In this document: one piece after another, positions 47,534 to 61,036 of the stretch | Layout: each line of letters starts with the position of its first letter | Position numbering within the stretch: position 1 is the stretch's first letter | Source: Bilabrum cf. latius | Taxonomy: Eukaryota; Bigyra: Bicosoecida; Bigyra; Bicosoecida | Direction of reading: 5' to 3' | Length of the DNA: 64,000 bases | Assembly: GCA_965178125.1 (NCBI GenBank) | Contig: OZ237773.1 | Coordinates: forward strand, 186,001 to 250,000 | Position numbers and translations under genes: made by a program | Notes under the pieces: model-generated | Databases searched by the model: none | What the model saw: only the letters and a program-made list of their open reading frames with translations | Told to the model about the DNA's origin: nothing

Positions 47534-49424
47534 ATGCCTCGCCGTGGTGGAAAACGGGTACGTTTAGCTTCCCTCTGCTTTGCTTGGATACTATAGTTAT
47601 GCATGCATCCTTTTGGTTGCCACGTTCACGTCTCGTCGTTGTCGCAGAAGAAGGCAAGGACACACGTAGATGCCGACAAAGTCCAGCAGGCAGCAGCCGG
47701 CTCAGAGAAAATACCGCGAACGTTTGTTATCAAGCGCGGCAAAGTGAGAGCGACAGGCCCCGCACATTTTGCGAACCACCATGCCCGCTAGCAGCTGCAA
47801 CTGCTGTTCAATTCAGGCTTGAATGGTTCCTGACGGAAGCATCATGCATGCATTTCGCATATTTCATTGTTGAACAACGCAGGTAGAGCCCGTTGTGGGG
47901 TCAGTGGTGCAGAGCCTACGGCAGATGATGCTCCCGTACACGGCGCAGAAGCTCAAGGCCAGAAAGACAAACAAGCTCAAGGATTTCGTGTCTGTAGCAG
48001 GCCCCATGGGAGTCACGCACCTCATGATGCTCACTCAGAGCAGAGAAAAGGACCCGGATCAGCAGCAGCCACAGAAGAAAGCTCACTCACCCTCCCCGGG
48101 CGGCCAGGCCGTGCCCACATCAGCAGCCTCCTCCTCCTCCTCCTCCTCCTCCGCCTCCAGCGGAACCGGCGCCGCGGCGAGCAGCGAGGCCCCCGAAGAC
48201 CTCGACGACACTATGGGCGCCGGCGTGCAGCTGCGGATCGCCCGCTTGCCTAGGGGCCCAACGCTCACGTTCAGGCTGCAGAGGTTCAGCCTCCCCGCGG
48301 AAGTGCTCGCATAGCAGAAGAGGCCGGCGGTGCCTCCCAGCGCATTCGAGACCCCGCCCCTTGTGGTCCTAAATGGGTTTTAGGGTGTGCCTGCTGATAG
48401 CAAGCGAGCGTCTGGAGAGGACGACGGCGATGAGGACGAAGACGAGTAGGCGTCCAGTGCCCCGGGTACTCCCAAGCATCTTGCTCTCGCATCCACCGTG
48501 CTTAAGTCCATGTTTCCAGCCATCAACATCGCAACGGTGCGACTTGGTGACTGCAGGAGGGTCTGCCTCTTCCACAGGGACCCGGTGAGCGGGTGCATTG
48601 AACTGCGGCAGTTCGTGGTGGGGCTGCGGCCCGCCGGCATCAGCAGAGGGGTCAGGAAGGCGGTTGCAACCAGGAAGCTGAACCTCGGCGCCGCGCAGGA
48701 TATTGCGGAACTTGTGGAGCGCGGGTCCACCAGGGGACTGGCGGCCCGCTCCTCCTCCTCATCTTCATCTTCGTTATCTGCGTCGGGCACGGTGGAAGAC
48801 GGCTACGTGTCTGCTGGCACTGCATCGGATAGCGAATGGGAGGAGGACGAGAGCCACGGGAGGGTGGTGCTCCCCGAGGGGAGGGGCTCCACAGGGAACA
48901 AGGGCCTGGGGTTGGGCTAGTCAGCGGTTCGGCTGACGGAGGCGGGTCCCCGGCTGTCCCTGCAACTGCTCAAGATCGAGTCTGGGCTGTGCGAGGGCAC
49001 TGTTCTCTGGCACGCGCACGTGTCCCTGAGCGATGGCCAGGCGAAGAGGCAGAGGAGGGATCATGCGGAGAGGCAGGCCCTGAGGAAGGCGCGGAGGGAC
49101 GAGCAGGCCAGGAATGTGGAGAAGAAGGAGCAGAGGAAGAAGGAGAGGGAGGAGCAGCGGGCGGCCAAGAAGAGGAGGAGGGAGCAGGCGGCGGAGGCTG
49201 CGGCTGAGGCGGCCGGGGGAGATGGAGACGGGACCGAGGCGGATGACGAGGATGAAGATGAAGATGATGGGAGCAGCAGCGAGGGGAGTGACGTTGGTGA
49301 AGATGAAGACAGCAATGAGGGGGCTGGGAGCGGGGATGGAGGTGGTGGGGATACCGACAGCGGTGATGAAAAGGAGGAAGGTGATGAAGCGGTCGTTGGA
49401 ACCAAGCGGAAGCGAGGCCAGTGA
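47534..49424 (+). CDS. SSF1 / Peter Pan (PPAN) Brix-domain ribosome biogenesis factor
   Basis: Three exons (47534..47557, 47648..47743, 47883..49424) give 553 residues ending in TGA. The opening MPRRGGKR-KKARTH and FVIKRGK-VEPVVGSVVQSLRQMMLPYTAQKL joins restore the family's N-terminus. Brix-domain hallmarks follow: VAGPMGVTHLMMLTQS, RLPRGPTLTFRLQRFSL, FETPPLVVLNGF, SMFPAINIATVRL, VGLRPAGISRGVRK and SAVRLTEAGPRLSLQLLKIESG, then a Lys/Arg/Glu coiled tail and acidic end. SSF1/PPAN works in the nucleolus on pre-60S subunits and 27S rRNA processing. Four TAG codons (48312, 48381, 48447, 48918); the last precedes SAVRLTE, where animal PPAN has Gln. A Ser-rich insert interrupts the Brix domain between MMLTQS and the RLPRGP strand. 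Confidence 0.93.
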
Positions 49425-49562
49425 TATGTGGAGGTATGAAATCGCTGAATTCCTCGCCAAGCAAGCAAGCAAGAGAATCTCACCAACTTGGAAAGCGATC
49501 AATCCTGCTTCCGGTTTGACAAGACAGGGCTCTACTGAGAGCATATCCAGCGTGTATGCCGC

Positions 49563-52500
49563 ATGAGGCACCAAAGGCGACTTGTTCCATGGTTATTGCT
49601 TTTAGTAATTGGGTCATCGTAGCGTTAGATCAACCCGATTGGTCCTGTATCCCGAATAGAGGCGAGCATAATCAAGCCAAGTGCAATCCAGCCAACCGGT
49701 AATTTATTTGACTATATCGTACCTAGTCCGCAAGATGTAGCCAGCCCCTTTGCATTCATTAGGATTGAATCAAGTTCTGCACTTACCTACGATTCATTGA
49801 TGATCGTGAACGTGGCTACTTCGAATGCAACGTGCTGGCAAACGGAACAACTATTCAATTTTCGGACGGATCCAGCGATTCAATGGATATCGTCGGACTG
49901 CTCGCGGAACCATGGAATCGACTTGCAATTACGGACCAAAACATACCGTTGCAAGCTTAGAATTGCTACAGTAGACAGTACATCGGTTCGGGTATTCATC
50001 GTCGATTTGAGCAAGTGGGTCCATTCTGGATGTCCTGCTGGGCCAGTGTCTCAACGCGCCATTCCAGACTACAAGTATGATCTAAGCAATATAGTTTCTA
50101 CGATAGGCCCAAAGCGAGTGCAGGCGGTGCACTTCAGGGAGCCGGCGCCTGCTGCCACCCGATCGGACCAAGCTGGTGGAGGACTCCACAGAAGATCAGC
50201 AAATTGGCAGCAACTGCGCCATGCAGGTCGACAAATGGCATCCACCCCCAGTTCTGTCGCCCCAGAGGCGTGGGAGAACCACGTGGTTGTGTTAGCTACG
50301 AGCGGGATCGTGTCCGACAGCGGTGACAGGCTGGATGCCTCCAGCAAGTCGCCCCACCTCGTGGCAGTCGACATGGTCGCTGGCACCACGGTATTCGTCA
50401 CACCACTCAGCAGGAAGCCGGCCTTTGTCGGTCCAAGCTTCAGTCAAATATCGTTCGGCGAGTCCTTGAGTATATTGATGTCCGTTACGGGCGTGCAGGT
50501 CGTGTATGCCTACCCGGAGGTAGCGGATGGGGGGCCGGGTGCAGGTCGCAGCTCGAAGGGATTGGGAAGTGCTCTGAGTTAGAATGAGGAGGGTATTGGT
50601 GCTGCAGATTAGGTCAGTGCTATGCCCGGCGGGCTCGCAGTGATCGCTCTCGAATCTGACTTTAATTATGTAGGGTCCAGGCAGATCGGGCACGCCGCTG
50701 CACTTGGGGCGGTTGTATCCGTTGACCTGCGCACAGGGGATCTGGTGGGTGCGTGGATTTTCCGGTGCAAAGGGGACGGCTGCAAGCCGTTTCGAAAGGT
50801 TCAGTGCGGAAAGTCCCGGGACAGCGGAAAACAGCTTCACACTCTCGACCTACAGCTGCTGGGGCAGCCGCAGCGACTGCTGCTGGAAGGATTGGTGCGT
50901 AATGGTCATTCGGACGACTCTGAAATCCGGTTGCAAGTGCCGATTGTCGTGCTTGTCACGGGCTGGAATCGGACAGAGAGCCCATATGTGGACTCTGATT
51001 CCTTTGGGCATTCGATGGCACCGGCAGAGTACTTGGATTCAACGAGCCACTCGGAGGTGGACGATGACGCGTATCCGTGGGAAGATGACGACGATGAAGG
51101 AAGTGGGTGCACCTGGCCCACACCACACATCCCACCGTTTTTTTCGCCTTTTGCAGGGAGCAAACGGGGGCTCGGCAGTCGAGCGGATGCTGTTTCCTAC
51201 TAGCAAGACTATCATGACGTCGACGACAACGACATATTTTGGCCCGTAAGTGATCATGCTGACCTTGGAACATCATACATGTTCAACCTGCGCTTCGATC
51301 TGCTAGATCAACAGCAAGATAGGGACGGAGCTGCCGGTGCATCTTTCCATGGCCAGGGCTTGAGCCAGTCTGCATTACTAGCCGGGGGCTCGCCATTCAG
51401 CAGCACGCACACGTCAACTGGGACGAAATACCTGAATAGCGGTGCAATCGATCAGCCAGGCGCAAGCATACACTCCGTTGCGCTGAGGCTGCTGACCTAG
51501 TGCCCCGTCCGGGGCCAGTACATCCCAGTGCATATCACGGCGCCGGCAGTGGGTCTATCCATGCTGATCCAGACCAGCTGCGCGAGTGCCAGCGCTGACG
51601 ATGACGCTGCCGGCTGGGATTGGGACACGGGAGGGCAATACCAGTGCATGCAGATGCTACTTGACGGGCCTCTGGCGATATCATCTGGACGGATGCTGCT
51701 GCCTGCCTGCGGCGGCACAGCAGAAGGGATTCGCCCCTTCTAGCGATTTCGCTGCCGCCCACAGCAGGCCAGCTCGTGCAGTACCCGTCGCATCTTCTCG
51801 ATAGCGCAGCGGCCGGTGAACACCTTGACACAGGTGACTCGCGCATCATGCGAGTACAGCTGCGGGATGATGCCTCCCAATCGAGTCGCGATGGAAGAAA
51901 CCGGGCGCATCAGGGCAGGCCTATCGAATAGGGCGAGAGGCGAGAGAGTCAAGGCGGAGCTGGGCATGGTGATGGTGGAGACGCTCTGCGGTGGGGCTTT
52001 TTATCACTCACGATGAGACCGACAGGAGCCGCATCGGGCGACATATTATCATTCAACTCGACCGTGCACCTACTGATTCGGGACCTACTCACTGGTCACG
52101 TGCTCCGGAACCAGCAGCTGGCCACTCTGCGCGGGTTCTTGGACGGCTTTGAGGGTTGGACTAACGTGGCATTCGGCAGAGACTGCGACTTGAATCCATT
52201 GGTGAGATCAACATAGGAAGCCAAGTTGCCTGAGTCTAAGTAGGCCTAGGGCACTGGAGCAGCAGACCCTGTCGTGTGCCTGCTGCACCGCTCCGTCCTT
52301 CGCCCTGACTACACGGCAGTTGAGTGCGACCTTCGCGTGCACTTGGGAGGCAACGCTCCCTTTGATCAGCTGGTTCTTGAATCGCCATACCCAGTGCTCC
52401 CTGTCTATCCGTCGCCCGGGTTCATGCCCATGCCCACTGCAAGCCCTGCGCTGCCTTCCGCGGCTCCGCCGTCAGCGACACCATCCGATCCTAGGGGGGC

Positions 52501-53026
52501 TGGGCCAGGCGCGAATGATTCACGCGTGTGGCTTGCAGTTGCAATCGTGGCGGGAGCTTGCATTGTGGGTGGATTCGGGGGATTTGCACTGATTCGGGCC
52601 AGAGGCAAATATGCGCGAAGTGGCTCCTGTGGATGTGGCCGACAACCGCTTGGGCTGGATCAAGGCAATCGTGACTCGGGCGGGGCGGGGCGGGGCGCCT
52701 ACCATCGAGTGGATGACGGCGATGACGACAGGTAGGAATCAAGCGGCAGCGGGGAATAGGATGATCGCCGGGACTCGTATGTTGGATCCGCAGATCCGGA
52801 TGCAGTGCAGCAGCCGCACAAGCAGCAGCATCACGGTGTAGCTATCGAGCTGAGCGACATGCGGACGACTGGAATGGCCCCCGATGAGCAATCGACGAAT
52901 AGCAGCACGGCTACCACTGGCAATGGCCTCGTGGTGGAATCAGACGCAAAGGACCCGACAGGCATGGACGCGCTAGTGAACAGCGAGCGGCTTGGGGACA
53001 GAGTGTTGCAGAGCAGCCTCGTGTGA
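49563..53026 (+). CDS. Large type I membrane protein, extracellular region of about 900 aa (one apparent frameshift)
   Basis: From ATG 49563 an N-terminal signal peptide (LVPWLLLLVIGSS) leads into a long Cys-containing ectodomain, probably beta-rich, with N-glycosylation sites and an Asp/Ser-rich linker. A single TM helix (VWLAVAIVAGACIVGGF, near 52535) is followed by a Cys/Gly-rich then Gln/His-rich cytosolic tail ending in TGA 53024-53026. Twelve TAG codons are crossed. At 51998-52002 a T5 run is one base short: the frame before it ends in TGA at 52014 and the frame after it continues in a different phase. Adding one T would join them smoothly, so this is a sequencing slip or a recent mutation. 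No homologue recognised. It could be a receptor or adhesion protein. Confidence 0.7.
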
Positions 53027-53289
53027 CAGGCAGATGATTGCCACCCTGTAGGATCGGCCTCAGGCCGTGCGTGGGAGCGTCGTGATTTTCGTTCGATGCA
53101 GTAGACTAGCAAGGTTTGCTCAGGGTACTAGCGATTTGGGATAGGCGTGCATACCCACATCCGGATCCGTCGTTTTAACAAGTTTGCATCTTTGGAAAAA
53201 GTGCAAATGATCCCGGATTAGCTCGATCCATGGATATATCGCGATTTAACCAATATTACGGAATCTGGGTACTACAACGCATCCACGGA

Positions 53290-54953
<1,664 letters not shown>

Positions 54954-55294
54954 CGCATGCTAATCACTCATAGTGCAGATTACACCGAATGTGCAGTCTT
55001 TTGTCTGAATCTGGAGCTAGCCAGCCAGCCGTTCCGTTGGTCATGCTCAATCGTCACCTCACAGGCTTGTGCTTGCCACTGGCAGACCAGTGGCAGTGGC
55101 GACATGACGTCTAGAATCTTTCAAACGCACTGGCTGATATGGGATAGACAAGTGTTGTCCGTTAAAGCAGTGCAATAACTTTCACAGGCGCTGGGCACTG
55201 CGCAGACCACCCAGCAAGCTCAAGATGGAACGCCGTCGTTCACATCGTGCAGCAGCTGCCCCAATCAGGCAGCACACCACATGCACCGCCCGAA
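54954..55294. other. Intergenic, no gene seen
   Basis: 341 bp between the ArfGAP start and the stop of the beta-helix gene. No frame or RNA gene supported. Confidence 0.45.
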
Positions 55295-57745
55295 TCAAGC
55301 ACCCACTCGATTGATGCCAGGGGACCATTCGATGATCTCCTCGCAGCTCTCCGGGTGCAAAGGACACAGGCTGTTGCCCCCGATGCTCACTCCCTCGTTG
55401 AGCCCCTGCACCGTCAAGTTGGTCGCAAGGCTCATCGCGTTCCCCACCACGCTGACCCCAAGATTGTAGGGGATCCCGTCAGGGGCCCCCTGTGCCCCGC
55501 TCGTGATCACCTGGACCCCTGTTGCGTTCGCCATTGTGTTCCTGTACACCTGAAACCTGTGCAGGGGCTGCTGTCCCCCTTGGTAGGTCCTTCCCCACAC
55601 GTTGATGCCTCCGGGGTGGATGTGCTCCGATTGGAGCATCCGGGTGAGGGTATTATCCGCCATGATCACGTTGTTTCCAGTACCGAAGATCTGCAGCGTC
55701 GTGCCATCACTATACCTGTTTCCGGCGAGGACAACCCTGCCTTTGTAGGGAACAATCGAGACGAACACGTCCTTGTAGTGGTCGGCCGCATCTCCCATCA
55801 GAGCCAGCATGTATGTCTACAACTGCATCACGCCGCTAGCGGAATCGAACCAGCGACCCGTGCCCCATGAACCGGCCGCCGTCCCATTCATCACGATGAA
55901 CGCAATGCCGTTCACCCCGTTGGGATACGCCCCCGGATTTGCGGCCGACTTGTTCGCAATCGTCACACGGAACGTACCCGGGTCATAGTCGGCAATTCGT
56001 CCGGAATACAGCCCGCCCCCCCCGTCAGAGGTGAAGGTCTCCTGTCTCTCCACCGTCGCCTCCAGGTTGCCCTCGTCTGTTCCCCGGAGCATCGCCAGGT
56101 GCTGCATGCGGAGGGGCGTGCTTCCGCCCAGCGAGTTGAAGCCCTGCCCCCCCGTCGTGTTCCCTACAGTGTGCATGGCCAAGCCGTCCGTGATCACCTT
56201 GAACGTGTTCTCGCCGCAGTACCCCTGGCACGTGGTTGTGACCGACACGTTCTCAATCGTCACACCACGCGCGTTCTGGAGGAACAAGGCCACCTGGTTG
56301 CTCCAGCCCACCCCGGCGCATTCGCCCTCCCGCGACAGGACCGAGTCGGCGATGCGGAATCCACCGGTGGATTGGATCCGGAGCAGGTTGGCGATCTAGC
56401 TGTCGCCGCCCGCAGCGGCAGCAGGGGCGTTGACCTTGACCGTCAAGCCGCGGATGGAAGTCTCATTCCCTGTGACGAGTGCGGCGATACCAGCCGGTGA
56501 GTCGGCGAGCAGCGTGAAATTCTCCGCCCTCGAGCTGGTTCCGCTGAGGTGCAAAAGCGCGGCGCCGCTGGGCCCTGGAGAGCTGTTGCTGCGCCACGCG
56601 AGGGCACTCGATGACGATGCACCACCCGTGCCTAGCAGCGTGACGTTGGCGGGGACAGTCGCATTGGATCCATCGGGCATTTCAAAGGAATGATCGGCAG
56701 CCAGAATGACGTCAGCACCCCCGATAGCAGAATACTTCTGCGCGAATTGCAGCGCCGACTGTACGTCTCCCTTGAACTGCTCCAGCACGTCGATCTGGGG
56801 ACGGTGCTGGGAGGCGGGGCGGGGTGCTAGTGGAATGAGTTGCGTGCCGTTTGCATCGGATACAAGTGGCCCCGTGGCTTCCACCAGGTCCATACCGAAG
56901 ATCCTGTTGCTGACCGACATGTACGTCTCGCGGCCCAGGACCTCGTTGAACTTGGCCTGCAGCTGGGGGCTCCATTGTGCTCCCAAATCCACGATCAGGT
57001 CAAAGCACGTAGAGGATGTAGCGTTCAGATTGGCGATCATGCCAGAGTCCCACCAAAGCTGCACCTGCGCCGCTGGATGCGCCACGCCTGTCTCCGGGGA
57101 ATGAGCCGGGATGCACGTCACGGCCCCTCCATCATTTGCACCGCTACTTTCGAATGCGAGGGAGCGGCCGACCACGCGAATCCAGCCATTTGGACCCGCT
57201 GTAAACCCGTTTACGCCTCTATCACCTAACGCGAACCATGGATCGGGAGCGTTGGTCCAGGAAGGCCGCGTCCTGGGCGGGTCGAAGCGAGCAGCGAGCC
57301 GATCCGCTCGCTTTCCCACGAGCTCGACGTCATCCGCTGCGACTGAACACCCGACAACGGCCGACGAGCCGGCAGACATTCTATAGGATGTATTTTCTGC
57401 ACTCGTCCCGCTGATCTTGTCGATGCTCGAAAGGCTGCAGCTGGGCGCCACAGCATAGAACTACAACGGGGTGTTCTGCCAGTGCAACGATCCAGGTACG
57501 AGAACTGTTGCCGCGTGGTCCGTTCTATTCTCAAGAACTGTGACATCCACGCAACTAGCGTTCAATAGACCGAAATCAGGGCACGCTACGATCCTGGAGT
57601 CCAGCAAGCCCCTGCCCAGCAGCTGCACTGGATCTTTCGGTCCTGATGGGGAGGAAGCCCACTGCACGTTTGGGCTCGATGCACCCATTGTACGTGTCAT
57701 TAACGCATATACAGTAATGAGTACAGTCACCATGGTCAGCCTCAT
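55295..57745 (-). CDS. Secreted right-handed beta-helix (pectate-lyase-fold) protein, 816 aa
   Basis: ATG 57745 to TGA 55295-55297, no intron, with TAG at three sites (57461, 56396 and 55817). The N-terminus is a signal peptide (VTVLITVYALM). An N-terminal domain of about 200 residues with several N-glycosylation sites precedes a long series of short strands typical of parallel beta-helix proteins (NVTLLGTG, GVTIENVSVTTT, NNVIMADNTLTRM, NTMANATGVQVI, GNAMSLATNLTVQG), with an FDVQSALQFAQKYSA-type entry segment where pectate lyase-like proteins have their cap. Catalytic residues cannot be named without structure. It probably binds or degrades extracellular polysaccharide. ATG 57745 was chosen over upstream starts because it gives the signal peptide at the very N-terminus. 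Confidence 0.8.
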
Positions 57746-58006
57746 CTTGTACCTCTGTGGGAAATGCCACGGAAATAATCTAGAGCTTGCAGATTCGGAA
57801 TGTTGCAGCCACACGATGTGGCCGAGCATCATGCTGTGCAACAGGCGCAAGCTGAAGAAATGTATGATTGAATTTAATAGCTTCGAGAGAGAGCTTATAG
57901 TTCAGCACCATCCCGTGGGCTGCCGACGGTGTCGGGCCAGGGGTGTCGGCTGCACCAAGACGGTGGTAGTTGTGGTGGCATGGCCATCTGCCTCGAGTCG
58001 CACTCG

Positions 58007-60120
58007 TCACACACCGTGCCCCGACAAGCGCCTGCTGCGCCGCAACCCAGAGGCAGGGCTCGCGGACCCCTTCCGGCCCCTTGAAGCACTCGTCACACCA
58101 CCGCCAGTGCGCTTGGCGGCCGATCGGGTCAGCGGCGGGCTCACCGCGCTGCCCAGGGGGGCGCGGACCTCGCTCGTCACACCACCTCGACTGGACCTTC
58201 GCTTCTGCGAGGACGAGGTCGAGGAGCTTCGGCGGAAACTGGAGGTGCCCGGCGCCGCGCCCATCTCGAACTGCCTGGTTCCGTCGTCGGCGCGACCGGC
58301 AGACCCCGCCCCGCTCGCAGGCCCTGACAAGGTTCCGCTGCTGCGCGGCGCCGCGGGCAGCACGCCCATGCCCTTGAGCGCCGATGCCACCTTGTTCTCC
58401 GACTTGGCCATGCCCTCCCGCAGCCTCAGGTGCCAGTCCTCCACAGCCACGAGGAGGCCCCTCAGCGACTCGTCCATCTCGGCGCACATGGCCTCGTGCT
58501 CCTGCCGGGCCGCCCGACGGGCGCCGCGCAGCTCCTCCAGCTGCGCGGCGCCGTCCTGCGCGTCTCTCCCCAGGGCCTGTGCCCGGTTCCGCAGTGTCTC
58601 AAGCTCGTCCCTCTGTGCTGCGAGCGCCCTGTCGCTTGCAGCCCGCTTCACCTCCGCGCTCGACCTGAACTCCCTGATCTTGGTCTCCATGCGCCGCTCC
58701 TGCCTCTGCACGTGTGACGAGTGCGTCTCGGCCTCGGTGCTCTCGGCTTTCAGCCGCTCCAGCTCCCCCACCCTCTCCCTCACCTCCTCCGCCGCCTCCT
58801 GCAGCCTCGCCAGCTCGGCCCTCGCCCTGCTCATGAGCCCCGAGGCCTCCTTGACCTCACCCTCGGCCCTCTGCACCACCTCTAGGCGGACGGAGGCCTC
58901 CCTCCTCGCCCTCTCGGCATCGTGCAATGCACCCTGGGCCTCCTCCAGCGCGCGGGAGGCCGCGTCCAGGCGAGCCCTCACCCCGTCCGCGTCCGCCACG
59001 ACACCCTCCCTCAGCTTGTCGGATTCCCCCTGTGCCGTCAGGGACCGGAACTGCGCGGCAGCCGTCCGGTCCTTGGCCTCCTGCTTTTTCTTCTTCTGCC
59101 CGTGCGTGTGCGCCCTGAGCTTGGCCTGGGTCGCGTTGAGCTCCTCGATTTCTGCCTCGAGGGCCCCGCACTCGCGCCTCACCGCGTCCAGCTCGGGTGC
59201 CTCTGACTCCCTAGCCGCCTTGGCCGCTGCCACCTGTCGGCGGAGCTCGTCCCGCTCTGCCTCCGCGGCGGCGTGTTCCTCCATGAGCTTGCTCTGCGGG
59301 AAGGGGTGTGACGAGTGGTATTGGTGGTGGGGGTGGGTCTCGCATGACCACATGTGCACGCGGCGCAATGGCCCGTCTCGTCTTGTCTCGGCCATGAGCT
59401 TGAGAAGGCAAGCAGCGCGCGCAGCATGCAAGACAGGTTTTACATTGCTCTTCCCCGAAATTGTGGTACTACAGCAAAGACACAGCTGACGATTACAGCA
59501 TTCGAGACACTATGGAGAATCCACTGCCTCACCGTGAGCTCGGAGAAACCCTGGTACTTCTTAAGGCGGTCTTCCCTGAACTTGTGAAAGTTAATAATAG
59601 CAGAAAGATTCCTCCGGACCCGCCTCGGGTCTGGTTTCGCGAGGTCCTTCAGCTAGAAGCCGTCGCGCACGCCCGCAGCCACAAGCAATTTGTCCCTGCG
59701 AAAACGGCAAGGGGAAGCTGGCATTACACCATGCCTTGGAGAACCCATATAATCATGCATTGCAATGTAACACAATCCTCACATGCCTCGGATAAAATGT
59801 AGAGCTGGGATACTTTCGTCGTGAAGCTCCTGGAACCGAAACGCCTCCAAGCCGTAAAATTTGGGCTGGGAGAGCTCATCCTTGCTCATGTCCAGACAAT
59901 CAACTAGCAAGGATTCATACACGTGCCTCAGCACGTCCGGCCGGCACTTCGTGAGGTCAGCCTCGGTAATGTGAATTCGAAGGTCCGAAAGGCAACTGAT
60001 GATCTCAGAGTTTTTCAGGATGGGGAAGGAGAAAGTCTCCTTTCGCTTTGTCATTGATCGTCCTCCAACACTAGCCCTCCCGGAAACACCGAACACGCTG
60101 CTTCCTGCCATCGCCGCCAT
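58007..60120 (-). CDS. NUF2: NUF2 kinetochore protein
   Basis: Exons 60120..59783, 59695..59533 and 59293..58007 (introns 87 and 239 nt, both GTGAGG...CGCAG) give 595 residues. The N-terminal calponin-homology domain starts with the NUF2 signature FSFPILKNSEIISCL and ends with GVRDGF-[TAG]-LKDLAKPDPRRVRRNLSAIINFHKFREDR, restored across the first junction (AT|G). A long coiled coil (residues about 170-500) and a basic Ser-rich tail follow. NUF2 pairs with NDC80 in the outer kinetochore complex that binds microtubules. The TGA stop at 58007 lies within a copy of the GTGTGACGAGTG motif, and another copy is in intron 2. Start 60120 is the first ATG; 60054 (MTKRKETFSF) is also likely. Confidence 0.93.
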
Positions 60121-61036
60121 AGCCTTGATTCGAAGCGTGGTTCGCACGGCAAGCCAAACGGCTGCCACCGATATATTCTTTTAAAGTACACGTTACCATA
60201 CATCAGCCCAGCGGAATCCAACCGCTTCGATGAACAATTCTAAGTCGCAAAGAAAGGTGAGGCGGTAATACTTCATGGTTTCAGTTTTTGTATTATACAA
60301 AGCAATGCACCGTTTGCTTAATACTGCTAATAGGCATGGAATCCTTCGATATATGGGCTTGGATTGAAACGCCGGTGGTGACCTGACTGTGTATTAGGCT
60401 GCAATAACTAGATATTATCGATTACATCAAAATATCACATGTTTGCGTACATTGGTGCTGCTCCATTCGTTACTGGATCAGCGATTACCAGGCTTGGGAG
60501 CAATTTCACCGAACGGACTTTGCAAGTGTGAATCAGCGCATTGGACTGACGACGGGTAGCCCAATGCCAGTGCCTGCTTGCGCGCTCTGGGGTATAGGAA
60601 GCTTCTAGAATCAAGATTTAATAGGGGTCAAGGTACCCCTCAACTCCCCGCGCAAGATTTCGACTAGACGTTGAACAGGGATCGTTTGTGGCCTGCGGGT
60701 GCCCAACCAACCGAATCAACGGTTCACTTAGCCGTTGCCAGTCTTGTCAAGATGTATAGTTTATATTGCAGCGGTAGTAGGTGGTTGAATGGCTGCTGCT
60801 TCCATCCATACGCGGAAACACCACAGCTTTTTTAGTCACGGTACTTCCGTCCGCACCGCAGGCTCAATCCAAGGCTTGAAGCCGCAAGTAGGTTGAAATA
60901 TCTAGCTCAGGGGCTCATTGGCTGGATTTCTGCCCGTGTATCTGGTATCTGGCAGAAAGAGATTTGGCAGCGACTGGCATCAGCGACCGCAACTTGGCGG
61001 CGTGATTGAGGGTGAGCAGACCAAAGCAGGAAGTCC
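60121..61036. other. AT-richer divergent intergenic region, about 0.9 kb
   Basis: Promoter region shared by NUF2 (minus) and the 6-TM gene (plus). Checked on both strands with TAG as sense; no credible gene, tRNA or repeat seen. Confidence 0.5.

Noticed and set aside
57471-59489. 672-codon open frame on the plus strand
   Set aside because: It runs antisense through both the beta-helix gene and NUF2, which have recognisable domains on the minus strand. Its composition (Ser/Arg/Ala) is that of a GC-rich shadow frame.
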